From: Betaproteobacteria bacterium Ga0077523
GTDB lineage: Bacteria; Pseudomonadota; Gammaproteobacteria; Burkholderiales; Ga0077523
Assembly: GCA_001464695.1 (NCBI GenBank)
Contig: LNDQ01000156.1
Location: forward strand, 186,001 to 250,000
Length of the DNA: 64,000 nt
Direction of reading: 5' to 3'
Part shown: positions 23,872 through 30,544 of the stretch, piece after piece
Numbering within the stretch: the first letter of the stretch is position 1
How the letters are laid out: each line of letters opens with the position of its first letter
Program-made: the position numbers and the translations under genes
Notes under the pieces: generated by a model
What the model saw: the letters and a program-made list of their open reading frames with translations, nothing else
Database searches by the model: none
What the model was told of the DNA's origin: nothing

Positions 23872-24621
23872 TCAGGGCTTCAGGAAACCGTAACGCGCCA
23901 GGATCCGCTGGGCGGTATCCGTCTTCAGGAACTCGACGAACGCAAATCCGCCTCGCTGGTTGCCGCCCCCGCGCGTGACCGCAACGGGGTACAGGATATC
24001 GGCAGGAACATCGACTTTGACCGCGACCTTGACCCTCAGGGGCAGCAGGCGAGCGTCGGTCGCGTAAACGAAACCTGCGTCGGCCTCGCCGCGCGCGACG
24101 TAGTCGAGCGCCTGACGCACATTCTGGGTGTTGACCATACGGTCCTTGAGTGCATCCCACAGCACCGCCTTGTCGAGCGCAAGCTTCGCGTAGCGACCAG
24201 CCGGGACGGATTCCGGATTGCCGATCGCGATGCGGGTGAATGTGGGCACCTTGAGATCGGTGAGGCTCGCTACCGTCATCGTTGAACCGAAGGGCACGAT
24301 GACGACCATTTCATTGCGCAAGAAATTGAAGCGCGAACCGCGTTCGATCGCTCCGCCCTTCTCCGCGCGATCCATGCTTTCCTGGTCGGCAGCTGCGAAA
24401 GCGTCCACAGGTGCGCCACGCGTGATCTGCTGCACCAGCTGGCCGGAGGAGCCGAAGTTGAACAGCACCTTGGTGCCGGGATGCGCTTGTTCGAACTCAC
24501 GGCCAATGTCCTGGAACGCGTTGGTGAGACTGGCAGCAGCCGACACCGTGACATCCAACGCCCAGGCCGGAAGGGTAAAGAGGCAGGCGCAGACCGCAGC
24601 CGCCAGGGATCGGACATTCAT
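23872..24621 (-). CDS. modA: Molybdate ABC transporter substrate-binding protein, copy 2
   Basis: A 249-residue ModA paralogue. The signal peptide MNVRSLAAAVCACLFTLPAWA is followed by LDVTVSAAASLTNAFQDIG, FNFGSSGQLVQQITRGAPVDAFAAAD, RIAIGNPESVPAGRYA and NVRQALDYVARGEADAGFVY. These motifs match copy 1 almost residue for residue, so a local duplication is likely. ATG at 24621 follows AAGGAAAG. It lies 15 bp past the porin gene and 26 bp before copy 1, so porin-modA-modA is probably one transcript. Confidence 0.91.
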   Translation of the reverse strand: MNVRSLAAAVCACLFTLPAWALDVTVSAAASLTNAFQDIGREFEQAHPGTKVLFNFGSSGQLVQQITRGAPVDAFAAADQESMDRAEKGGAIERGSRFNFLRNEMVVIVPFGSTMTVASLTDLKVPTFTRIAIGNPESVPAGRYAKLALDKAVLWDALKDRMVNTQNVRQALDYVARGEADAGFVYATDARLLPLRVKVAVKVDVPADILYPVAVTRGGGNQRGGFAFVEFLKTDTAQRILARYGFLKP

Positions 24622-24636
24622 GGGCTTTCCTTGCAC

Positions 24637-26322
24637 TCAGAAATCGACCTGGGCACGCATCAGCAGCGCGTCTTCGTGATCCACGCTGATGCCGTTGACC
24701 AGAACCGGCGAATCGAAGTTGGTGCGCACGTAGCTCAACAACCAGCGCGAGTAGACGTTGTGGATCCATTTCAACTGGACCGTCCATGCATTGGCCTTGT
24801 TGGTGGGCACCAGGTTGGCCGTGGACAACTGGCCCGTTCCGGAGGGGTTCGAAGCCCGGAAGTCGGTGGCGTCCATGGTGCTGTAACGCAACCCGAGTTC
24901 CCAGGCTCCCCAGCCGCCGCCGGGCTCCATCGAGAAGCGATTGTTCGGGCGGATCTTCTGCCAGTATCCCCCGGCGTAGAAGTCCGACCAGGTTTCACCC
25001 GACATGAGCCAGAGCAGGCTCACGTAGCTCGCCGTGATGTCGCGGCTGAATTCGAAGGGCGCACCCGCCGTGGGTGTGCGCAGCCCCGAGTATTGGGCGC
25101 GCCACCATTCGCCCGTGAACCGCAGCGACCGCCACGATGTGGACAACTCGGCGGCTTCGATCGTGCGATCGATTTCACCGGTCGTGCCGCCGGCGCCGAA
25201 GAACGACAGTGGCGTGAAGAACGTCAAGCCGCGCGCCTCGGTCCGGAACGACGGCGCGGCGAACGCGTCCGTCTGCGAGCTCTGCCGGTTCGCCTGCTTG
25301 CCGCCCTTGTACGACAGACCTGCATGCACGACGCTATCGCGCCAGTCGAAGACCTTCGCGAAATCGATCACGCCGCGCAGCGTGACGTCCTTCGAGTCCG
25401 AGTTGGCTTCCGCGGCCGAGCGCGCCTGTTCTTCTGCATTGACGCCAGTGCCGTTGGAAACCGTGACGGCGTAGTACATCGGTGCCCAGGGCGAGCCGTG
25501 CACCATGATGCCTCGGTCGTAGTTGAGCCCGTTGCCGTCGAGGATGTTCTGGGTGAGCGCCCGTTCCTGGAAGTCGCTCTGCAGATCGAGCAGCGTCTGC
25601 TCGAGGCCGAATTGCGGCTTGAATTGCCCCATGCGGATCCGCGCGGGGTTGAACCACTGCAGCTCGAGGAAGCCGTTGGTCAAGACGACCGAGGAGCCGG
25701 CGAACTCGCCTTCCACCTGCACCAGGTAGTCCTTGAACAGGGTCGCCTGGGCACCCAGCCGCGCCCGACGCACGCCGAACGTGTTCGCATTGGCGGCGTC
25801 GTCGCCCAGGTACTGACGGTAGTCGAGTTGCGCTCGACCGGAGATCCGCAGGCCCCAGCGGCCGCGCGGGTCCTGCAACTGCAGCCCGTCCACGAAGCTT
25901 GCCTGCACGCCCTGCTGCTCGAAGCGCTGCTGCATGTTGGCGGCCTGCTCCTTCGCTTCCTGCGCCGTCGCCAGTGCCTCATTCAGCTCCTGGCGGGTCG
26001 GAGGAGCTTCAGCCGTCGGCGCGACCGGCAGTGCCGACTGCGCCTGTGCCGCCGCCGCCTCTGCCGCCTTGCGCGCAGCCTTCTCCGCTTCTACCTGCGA
26101 GCGCAGCGACTCCACCTCCTTCGACATCTTCTGCATGGTGGACTCGAGCTCGCGCAGGCGCGTTTCGAGATCGGTCTCCTGGGCGTGTACCACGCCCGCA
26201 CCCAGCAACGCCAGAGTCACAGCGCTCACTCGCCATGAGCCGATCGAGCGTGTCGATCTGCTTCCCAAAGGCCCTTCCCGGGGCAAGCCAACCCGGCGTC
26301 TGTGCCACTCGAGCGGTTCCAT
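24637..26322 (-). CDS. OprO/OprP-type outer-membrane porin, probably for molybdate
   Basis: A 561-residue porin of the phosphate-selective O/P family. The signal sequence ends VVHA at residue 47. A coiled coil rich in E/K/A (about 50-97) and a Pro/Ala linker follow, then a beta barrel from GRWGLRISGRAQLDYRQYLGDD to the C-terminal ALLMRAQVDF with terminal Phe. GQFKPQFGLEQ and GNGLNYDRGIMVHG are family motifs. ATG at 26322 is chosen, although the 30-residue pre-signal N-terminus is long. A ModE-type dyad lies about 50 bp upstream and two modA genes lie downstream. A role in molybdate or tungstate passage is inference from that context. Confidence 0.85.
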   Translation of the reverse strand: MEPLEWHRRRVGLPREGPLGSRSTRSIGSWRVSAVTLALLGAGVVHAQETDLETRLRELESTMQKMSKEVESLRSQVEAEKAARKAAEAAAAQAQSALPVAPTAEAPPTRQELNEALATAQEAKEQAANMQQRFEQQGVQASFVDGLQLQDPRGRWGLRISGRAQLDYRQYLGDDAANANTFGVRRARLGAQATLFKDYLVQVEGEFAGSSVVLTNGFLELQWFNPARIRMGQFKPQFGLEQTLLDLQSDFQERALTQNILDGNGLNYDRGIMVHGSPWAPMYYAVTVSNGTGVNAEEQARSAAEANSDSKDVTLRGVIDFAKVFDWRDSVVHAGLSYKGGKQANRQSSQTDAFAAPSFRTEARGLTFFTPLSFFGAGGTTGEIDRTIEAAELSTSWRSLRFTGEWWRAQYSGLRTPTAGAPFEFSRDITASYVSLLWLMSGETWSDFYAGGYWQKIRPNNRFSMEPGGGWGAWELGLRYSTMDATDFRASNPSGTGQLSTANLVPTNKANAWTVQLKWIHNVYSRWLLSYVRTNFDSPVLVNGISVDHEDALLMRAQVDF

Positions 26323-26373
26323 GCGGCTTCTCGTCGTATCGTTATGAATACGACGAAGCCTAGCGCATGTTCT

Positions 26374-26397
26374 CGTTATATACAACATGGCATAGCG
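26374..26397. promoter_or_regulatory. ModE-type operator in front of the porin-modA genes
   Basis: CGTTATAT-N8-GCATAGCG, a 24-bp imperfect dyad between the modC stop (26406) and the porin start (26322). It has the half-sites and spacing of the E. coli ModE operator as I know it (CGTTATAT...ACATAACG). Two related dyads occur at 27864 and 28484. Confidence 0.8.
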
Positions 26398-26405
26398 AGT
26401 GGCGC

Positions 26406-27161
26406 TCAGCCAGCCGCGTCGGCGAGGAAGCGCCGGACCGCCCGTCGCACCTGGGGTCCGGACTCCACCTCGTCGAACACAGCGGCCCGCTCGCCGGTGC
26501 GCACCACCTTGCCCTCGCGAAACACGATGACCTCGTCCGCCAGGGTCGCGACGTCATCCGGGTCGTGGGTGATGACGACCATGGGGATGCCGAACCGGCC
26601 TTGCCATTCGAGCATCTGGTGACGCATGCGTTCGCGCAGCAGCGGATCGAGGGCACTGAAGGGTTCGTCGAGCAGCAGCAGCTGCGGTTCGCGGATCAGC
26701 GCCCGGGCGAGCGCCACGCGCTGCTTCTGCCCGCCTGAGAGCTGCCCAGGGTAGCTCGCACGCAGATGATCGATCTCGAACGCTGCAAGCATCGTGGCGA
26801 CACGTTCGCGCACGTCGGGCTCCGGACGCAATCGCCACCACGGTGTCAGCGGATAGGCGACGTTCGCTTCGATGTCGAGGTGCGGGAACAGTGCGTAGTC
26901 CTGAAAGACATAGGCGACCTGCCGATCCCGCGCCGGAACATCGGCCCCGGCGTTGGAATCGAAGAGAGTGCGCCCGTCGAGGCGGATGGTCCCGGTGTCG
27001 GGGCGCAACAGCCCTGCGATGGCCTGCAGCGTGACGCTTTTCCCCGACCCGGAGGCGCCGAAGATGACCGTGACGTCATGGGCGCAGGCGAACTGGGCCT
27101 CGAGCCGGAACTCGCGGTCGCGCGAGTGCAGCTTCATGGCGATGTCGACGGCGAGCTTCAC
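26406..27161 (-). CDS. modC: Molybdate ABC transporter ATP-binding protein, short form
   Basis: A 251-residue ABC ATPase with Walker A GASGSGKS, a Q-loop in YVFQDYALFPHL, the signature LSGGQKQRVALARAL, Walker B LLLLDEPFSALD and the H-loop VITHD. The start is GTG at 27161 in a GTGA overlap with the modB stop; its opening KLAVDIAMKLHSR fits related short ModC proteins. At ~250 residues it lacks the C-terminal TOBE/Mop molybdate-binding domain of typical ~350-residue ModC. Energises molybdate uptake with ModB. Confidence 0.9.
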   Translation of the reverse strand: MKLAVDIAMKLHSRDREFRLEAQFACAHDVTVIFGASGSGKSVTLQAIAGLLRPDTGTIRLDGRTLFDSNAGADVPARDRQVAYVFQDYALFPHLDIEANVAYPLTPWWRLRPEPDVRERVATMLAAFEIDHLRASYPGQLSGGQKQRVALARALIREPQLLLLDEPFSALDPLLRERMRHQMLEWQGRFGIPMVVITHDPDDVATLADEVIVFREGKVVRTGERAAVFDEVESGPQVRRAVRRFLADAAG

Positions 27162-27832
27162 GAATAGCGCGTGCGCAACAGCCGGCCCGATCCCACCAGG
27201 ACGAGAATGCACACGATAGACGTGACCAGCACCAGGAAGTTCGCCATGTCGTCCTTGCCGGCCTGCACCGCTTCGTAGACGGCGATCGACAGGGTCTGCG
27301 TCTTGCCGGGGATGCTGCCCGCGATCATGAGGGTCGCGCCGAACTCACCCATGGCACGAGCGAAGGCGAGCATGGTCCCGGCGAGGATGCCGCGCCAGGC
27401 CAACGGCAGGGTTACCCGCACGAACACGGCAAGCTCGGTGGAACCCAGAATGCGCGCGGCGTTCTCGTAGCGCGGATCCACATCCTCGAACGCCGCCCGC
27501 GCCGCCTTGTAGACCAGCGGGAATGCCACCACGGCCGCAGCGATCACCGCACCTTGCCACGTGAACATCAAGGTGATTCCCAGGGTGTCGTGGAGCCAGC
27601 CGCCGATCCACCCGCGGCGTCCCAGCAGCACGATCAGGTAGTAACCCAGCACCGTGGGCGGCATGACCATGGGCAGGGTCATCGCCGCATCCAGGACCTC
27701 ACGTCCGCGAAAGGGTTGGCGCGCCACGAACCAGGCTACGGCAACGCCCGCCACGAACACCAGCAGCGTCGCCCAACCGGCGACCTTCAGCGTGAGGAAC
27801 AGTGGGACGAGGACGTCGTTGGAGTACTGCAC
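27158..27832 (-). CDS. modB: Molybdate ABC transporter permease
   Basis: A 224-residue inner-membrane permease with about five hydrophobic helices. The EAA loop ENAARILGSTELAVFVRVTLPLAWRGILAG couples to ModC, and FARAMGEFGATLMIAGSIPGKTQTLSIAVYEAVQ is the ModB signature. It starts with GTG at 27832. A ModE-type dyad ends 32 bp upstream. The stop overlaps the modC start. Confidence 0.94.
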   Translation of the reverse strand: MQYSNDVLVPLFLTLKVAGWATLLVFVAGVAVAWFVARQPFRGREVLDAAMTLPMVMPPTVLGYYLIVLLGRRGWIGGWLHDTLGITLMFTWQGAVIAAAVVAFPLVYKAARAAFEDVDPRYENAARILGSTELAVFVRVTLPLAWRGILAGTMLAFARAMGEFGATLMIAGSIPGKTQTLSIAVYEAVQAGKDDMANFLVLVTSIVCILVLVGSGRLLRTRYS

Positions 27833-27863
27833 GGAAGGTCGACGGGGGCCACGGCATGGCGAC

Positions 27864-27887
27864 CGTCATATTGTGATGGATATGGCG
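27864..27887. promoter_or_regulatory. ModE-type operator in front of modB
   Basis: CGTCATAT-N8-ATATGGCG, a 24-bp near-palindrome located 32 bp before the modB GTG and about 65 bp after the preceding regulator gene. The half-sites differ by one base when compared as reverse complements. The architecture is the same as at 26374 and 28484. Confidence 0.78.
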
Positions 27888-27953
27888 GACGGAGGTTAGT
27901 CGCCCCCCATGCCGCCGTCAACGCAATCCGACCGGCACAGGGGCCCGGACCGC

Positions 27954-28373
27954 TCAATCCCTCGGCGACCCCGGGCGGCTCCTGATTGCCAGCAAGCCGG
28001 CGAAGGCAGCCAGATCCTCTTCGAGGTTCGCGAGTACTTTTGCATCCATCTCGCGGTAGCGCCGCAGCAGTTCGAACCCCAGCGCCGTCACTGCCGCACC
28101 GCCTCCGGCGTTGCCTCCGCTCTGGGTGAGTACGATCGGTTGGGCAAACCGCGCATTCAGCTCTTCGACCAGTTCCCATGCTCGCCGGTAGGACATGTCC
28201 ATGCGCAGGGCCGCAGCGCTGATCGAACCGGTCTCGGCGATCGCGATGAGCAGCTTCGCCTTGCCCGGCCCGAAGCCTACGGCATGCCGGAAGCTCACCT
28301 GGATCTCCAGTGTGTCGGCCCCATCCGTTGGCGGGCCCTCGAGCACCGGGCGTGCAGAGGTCCGCCGTCTCAC
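27954..28373 (-). CDS. ModE-like DNA-binding protein, single-domain, copy 1
   Basis: A 139-residue protein made only of the ModE N-terminal winged helix. FGPGKAKLLIAIAETGSISAAALRMDMSYRRAWELVEELN and the wing-region sequence TQSGGNAGGGAAVTALG match the E. coli ModE pattern (GSIS...SY.SAW, TGG..GGGA). No TOBE/Mop domain follows. GTG at 28373 is preceded by GGAGGTGAT with tight spacing. It lies directly downstream of a perfect ModE-type dyad and 121 bp upstream of modB. It may repress the locus; how it senses molybdate is unclear. Confidence 0.87.
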   Translation of the reverse strand: MRRRTSARPVLEGPPTDGADTLEIQVSFRHAVGFGPGKAKLLIAIAETGSISAAALRMDMSYRRAWELVEELNARFAQPIVLTQSGGNAGGGAAVTALGFELLRRYREMDAKVLANLEEDLAAFAGLLAIRSRPGSPRD

Positions 28374-28483
28374 ATCACCTCCGCCGGTGGTCGGACAGCG
28401 GCCCGCCGCACACTCGGCCGACAGGCCTCCGGGAACGGCGTACTCAATGGCGCAGGGGGCTTCGGATTCGTCGACATCGGCTT

Positions 28484-28507
28484 CGCTATATTGTGTTCAA
28501 TATAGCG
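28484..28507. promoter_or_regulatory. Perfect ModE-type operator between the two regulator genes
   Basis: CGCTATAT-N8-ATATAGCG is a fully symmetric 24-bp dyad, 110 bp upstream of the single-domain ModE copy 1 and 85 bp past the stop of copy 2. It is the strongest of three such sites in the locus and suits autoregulation of the regulator-modBC transcript. Confidence 0.85.
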
Positions 28508-28592
28508 TGGCTCGCGCACTTGCGATAGAACGGAACGACTGTTGCGGCCTTCGGTGCAGAGAACCCGTCCTACCGCGCCGGAAACTGCCGGC

Positions 28593-28991
28593 TCATGCGA
28601 CCGCAGCCTTTGACATCAGTTTGACGAACTGCGCCATTTCGCCTTCGACGGACGCTGCGGCCTTCGCCTCCATGGCGAGGTAGCGGCGCAGCACGTCCTG
28701 TCCGAACTCGGTCACGTGAGCGCCACCGCCTTTCTGCCCACCCGTCTCGGTCGACACCAGCGGCTGCTTGAAACACTGATTCATCGTGTCCACCAGTAGC
28801 CAGGCACGGCGGTACGACATCTCCAGGTCGCGCGCCGCACCGGAGATCGACCCGGTCCGGTCGATCGCCTCCAGCAGCGCCGCCTTGCCCGGCCCCATGG
28901 CGATGGCCTTGCGGAAGAGGATGCGGATCTGCGGTTTCGGCGCTTTCGCGGCAGCCCCTCGCTTGCGCGGCCGGGTGACGGCTTCGCTCAT
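28593..28991 (-). CDS. ModE-like DNA-binding protein, single-domain, copy 2
   Basis: A 132-residue paralogue of the neighbouring regulator. A basic, Ala-rich N-terminus precedes MGPGKAALLEAIDRTGSISGAARDLEMSYRRAWLLVDTMN and STETGGQKGGGAHVTEFG, the ModE winged-helix pattern. No molybdate-binding domain follows. ATG at 28991 overlaps the moaE stop (ATGA), so it is translated with moaD-moaE. Whether it acts on the three dyads nearby is unknown. Confidence 0.87.
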   Translation of the reverse strand: MSEAVTRPRKRGAAAKAPKPQIRILFRKAIAMGPGKAALLEAIDRTGSISGAARDLEMSYRRAWLLVDTMNQCFKQPLVSTETGGQKGGGAHVTEFGQDVLRRYLAMEAKAAASVEGEMAQFVKLMSKAAVA

Positions 28992-29479
28992 GACCAGCGC
29001 TCCGCCGCCGCGTCGTCCGTGGCGCGCGCATCCACCCAGCGGTCGCCTGCGGGAGTCCGCTCCTTCTTCCAGAACGGTGCGCGCGTCTTGAGGTAGTCCA
29101 TCAGGAACTCGCAGGCAGCGAAGGCCTCCCCGCGATGGGCGCTGGTCGCGATGACCAGCACGATCTGGTCGGTCGGCCGCATGGGGCCGACACGATGCAC
29201 GATCACGATGTCGATCACGTCCCAGCGGCCGCGGGCCTCGCGCGCGATGCCGTCGAGGGCCTTTTCGGTCATGCCGGGATAGTGCTCGAGCGTCATTTCC
29301 GCCACCGCGGCGCCGTCGTTCAGGTCGCGGCACACTCCCACGAAGCTCGCCACGGCGCCGATGCGCGGATTGCCGGCGCGCAGCCGCGCGATCTCGACCC
29401 CAACGTCGAAATCTTCCGCCTGTACCCGAATGACTGTGGCGCCGTCATTGCGCAACTCACCTCGGGCGATGTCATTCAT
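28988..29479 (-). CDS. moaE: Molybdopterin synthase catalytic subunit
   Basis: The large subunit of molybdopterin synthase, inserting dithiolene sulfur into precursor Z. The 163-residue protein has VASFVGVCRDLNDG, MTLEHYPGMTEKAL, HRVGPMRPTDQIVLVIATSAHRGEAFAACEFLMDYLKTRAPFWKKE and GDRWVDA, all family signatures including the catalytic Lys region. It follows moaD after 6 bp and overlaps the next gene. Cytoplasmic. Confidence 0.96.
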   Translation of the reverse strand: MNDIARGELRNDGATVIRVQAEDFDVGVEIARLRAGNPRIGAVASFVGVCRDLNDGAAVAEMTLEHYPGMTEKALDGIAREARGRWDVIDIVIVHRVGPMRPTDQIVLVIATSAHRGEAFAACEFLMDYLKTRAPFWKKERTPAGDRWVDARATDDAAAERWS

Positions 29480-29485
29480 GCTGCC

Positions 29486-29740
29486 CTAGCCCCCCGTCAC
29501 CGGCGGAAAAAAAGCCACTTCGTCGCCGTCGCGCACGGGCGATTCGGGCCGTGCCATGTCCTGGTTCACCGCGACACGCCAGCTCCGACCAGGCGCCAGC
29601 TCGCGCTCCCAGGCTTCACCGCGAGCGCGCAGCCAAGCCGTCAGACCGGCCACGTCGGCCACACCGGGGGGCAGTTCGATCTTCTCGGTATCACGGCCCA
29701 GCGATTCCCGCAGGCGGGCAAAATACAGCACGTTCAGCAT
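29486..29740 (-). CDS. moaD: Molybdopterin synthase sulfur carrier subunit
   Basis: An 84-residue ubiquitin-like sulfur carrier ending in the obligatory Gly-Gly (PPVTGG). MLNVLYFARLRESLG and VRDGDEVAFFPPVTGG are typical MoaD ends. The C-terminal glycine is adenylated and thiocarboxylated before docking in MoaE, whose gene follows after 6 bp. No moeB is visible in the window. Confidence 0.95.
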   Translation of the reverse strand: MLNVLYFARLRESLGRDTEKIELPPGVADVAGLTAWLRARGEAWERELAPGRSWRVAVNQDMARPESPVRDGDEVAFFPPVTGG

Positions 29741-29845
29741 CGTCGTCTCGCTCGCGGCGGCGCACCGACCGGTCGCCCCCGCTCAATGCCAGTCATGCCT
29801 GTGAGTCTAACATCGGGCCGCCCGCCTCGCGCCGGTGTCCGCGGC

Positions 29846-30544
29846 TCACGGCTCCGCGACGAGACGGTAGCCGACGGCCGTTTCCGTCAGGATATGCACC
29901 GGCTGCGCCGGATCGTCCTCGAGCTTCTGGCGCAGCTGCCCCATGTAGACCCGCAGGTAGTGGGTGCTTTCGGAGTGGCTGGGCCCCCACACTTCGCGCA
30001 GGAGATACTGGTGCGTGAGGACGCGCCCGGCGTTGGCGGCGAGCACCCCCAGCAGCCGGTATTCGATCGGTGTCAGATGGATTTCGAGTCCGGCCTTGCG
30101 CACGATCCGCGCGGCAAAGTCGACCTCGACCGTGCCGAAGCGGAACACCGCCGCGCCGTCGCCCTTGCCGGCGTGCTGGCGACGGCGATTCGCGCGCACC
30201 CGCGCCAGCAATTCCGCGACCCCGAACGGCTTCGTGATGAAATCGTCCGCACCCGCATCGAGGGCGCGCACTTTTTCGGTTTCGTCGGAGCGCGCCGACA
30301 GGACGATCACGGTAACGCTCGACCAGGCACGCAGCGCGCGGATCATGTCCACGCCGTCGCCGTCGGGCAGACCGAGGTCGGCGATCACCAGGTCGGGACG
30401 GCGCGTCCCGGCTTCCACCAGGCCCTGCTTTACGGTGTCGGCTTCGAATACCTGCCAGCCTTCGCCCTCGAGCGCAGCGCGGACGAAATGCCGGATCTGC
30501 CGTTCGTCCTCCACGATCAGGGCAATGGGATGCAGTTCCGCCAT
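29846..30544 (-). CDS. kdpE: KDP operon response regulator
   Basis: An OmpR-type regulator of 232 residues. The receiver domain has the phospho-acceptor Asp56 (VIADLGLPDGDG) and Lys in ITKPFG. The C-terminal winged helix has LTPIEYRLLGVLAANAGRVLTHQYLLREVWG and VYMGQLRQKLEDDP. ATG at 30544 shares one base with the kdpD stop (TGATG); sequence upstream in frame is the antisense or shifted reading of kdpD. Activates kdpFABC under potassium limitation. Confidence 0.95.
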   Translation of the reverse strand: MAELHPIALIVEDERQIRHFVRAALEGEGWQVFEADTVKQGLVEAGTRRPDLVIADLGLPDGDGVDMIRALRAWSSVTVIVLSARSDETEKVRALDAGADDFITKPFGVAELLARVRANRRRQHAGKGDGAAVFRFGTVEVDFAARIVRKAGLEIHLTPIEYRLLGVLAANAGRVLTHQYLLREVWGPSHSESTHYLRVYMGQLRQKLEDDPAQPVHILTETAVGYRLVAEP

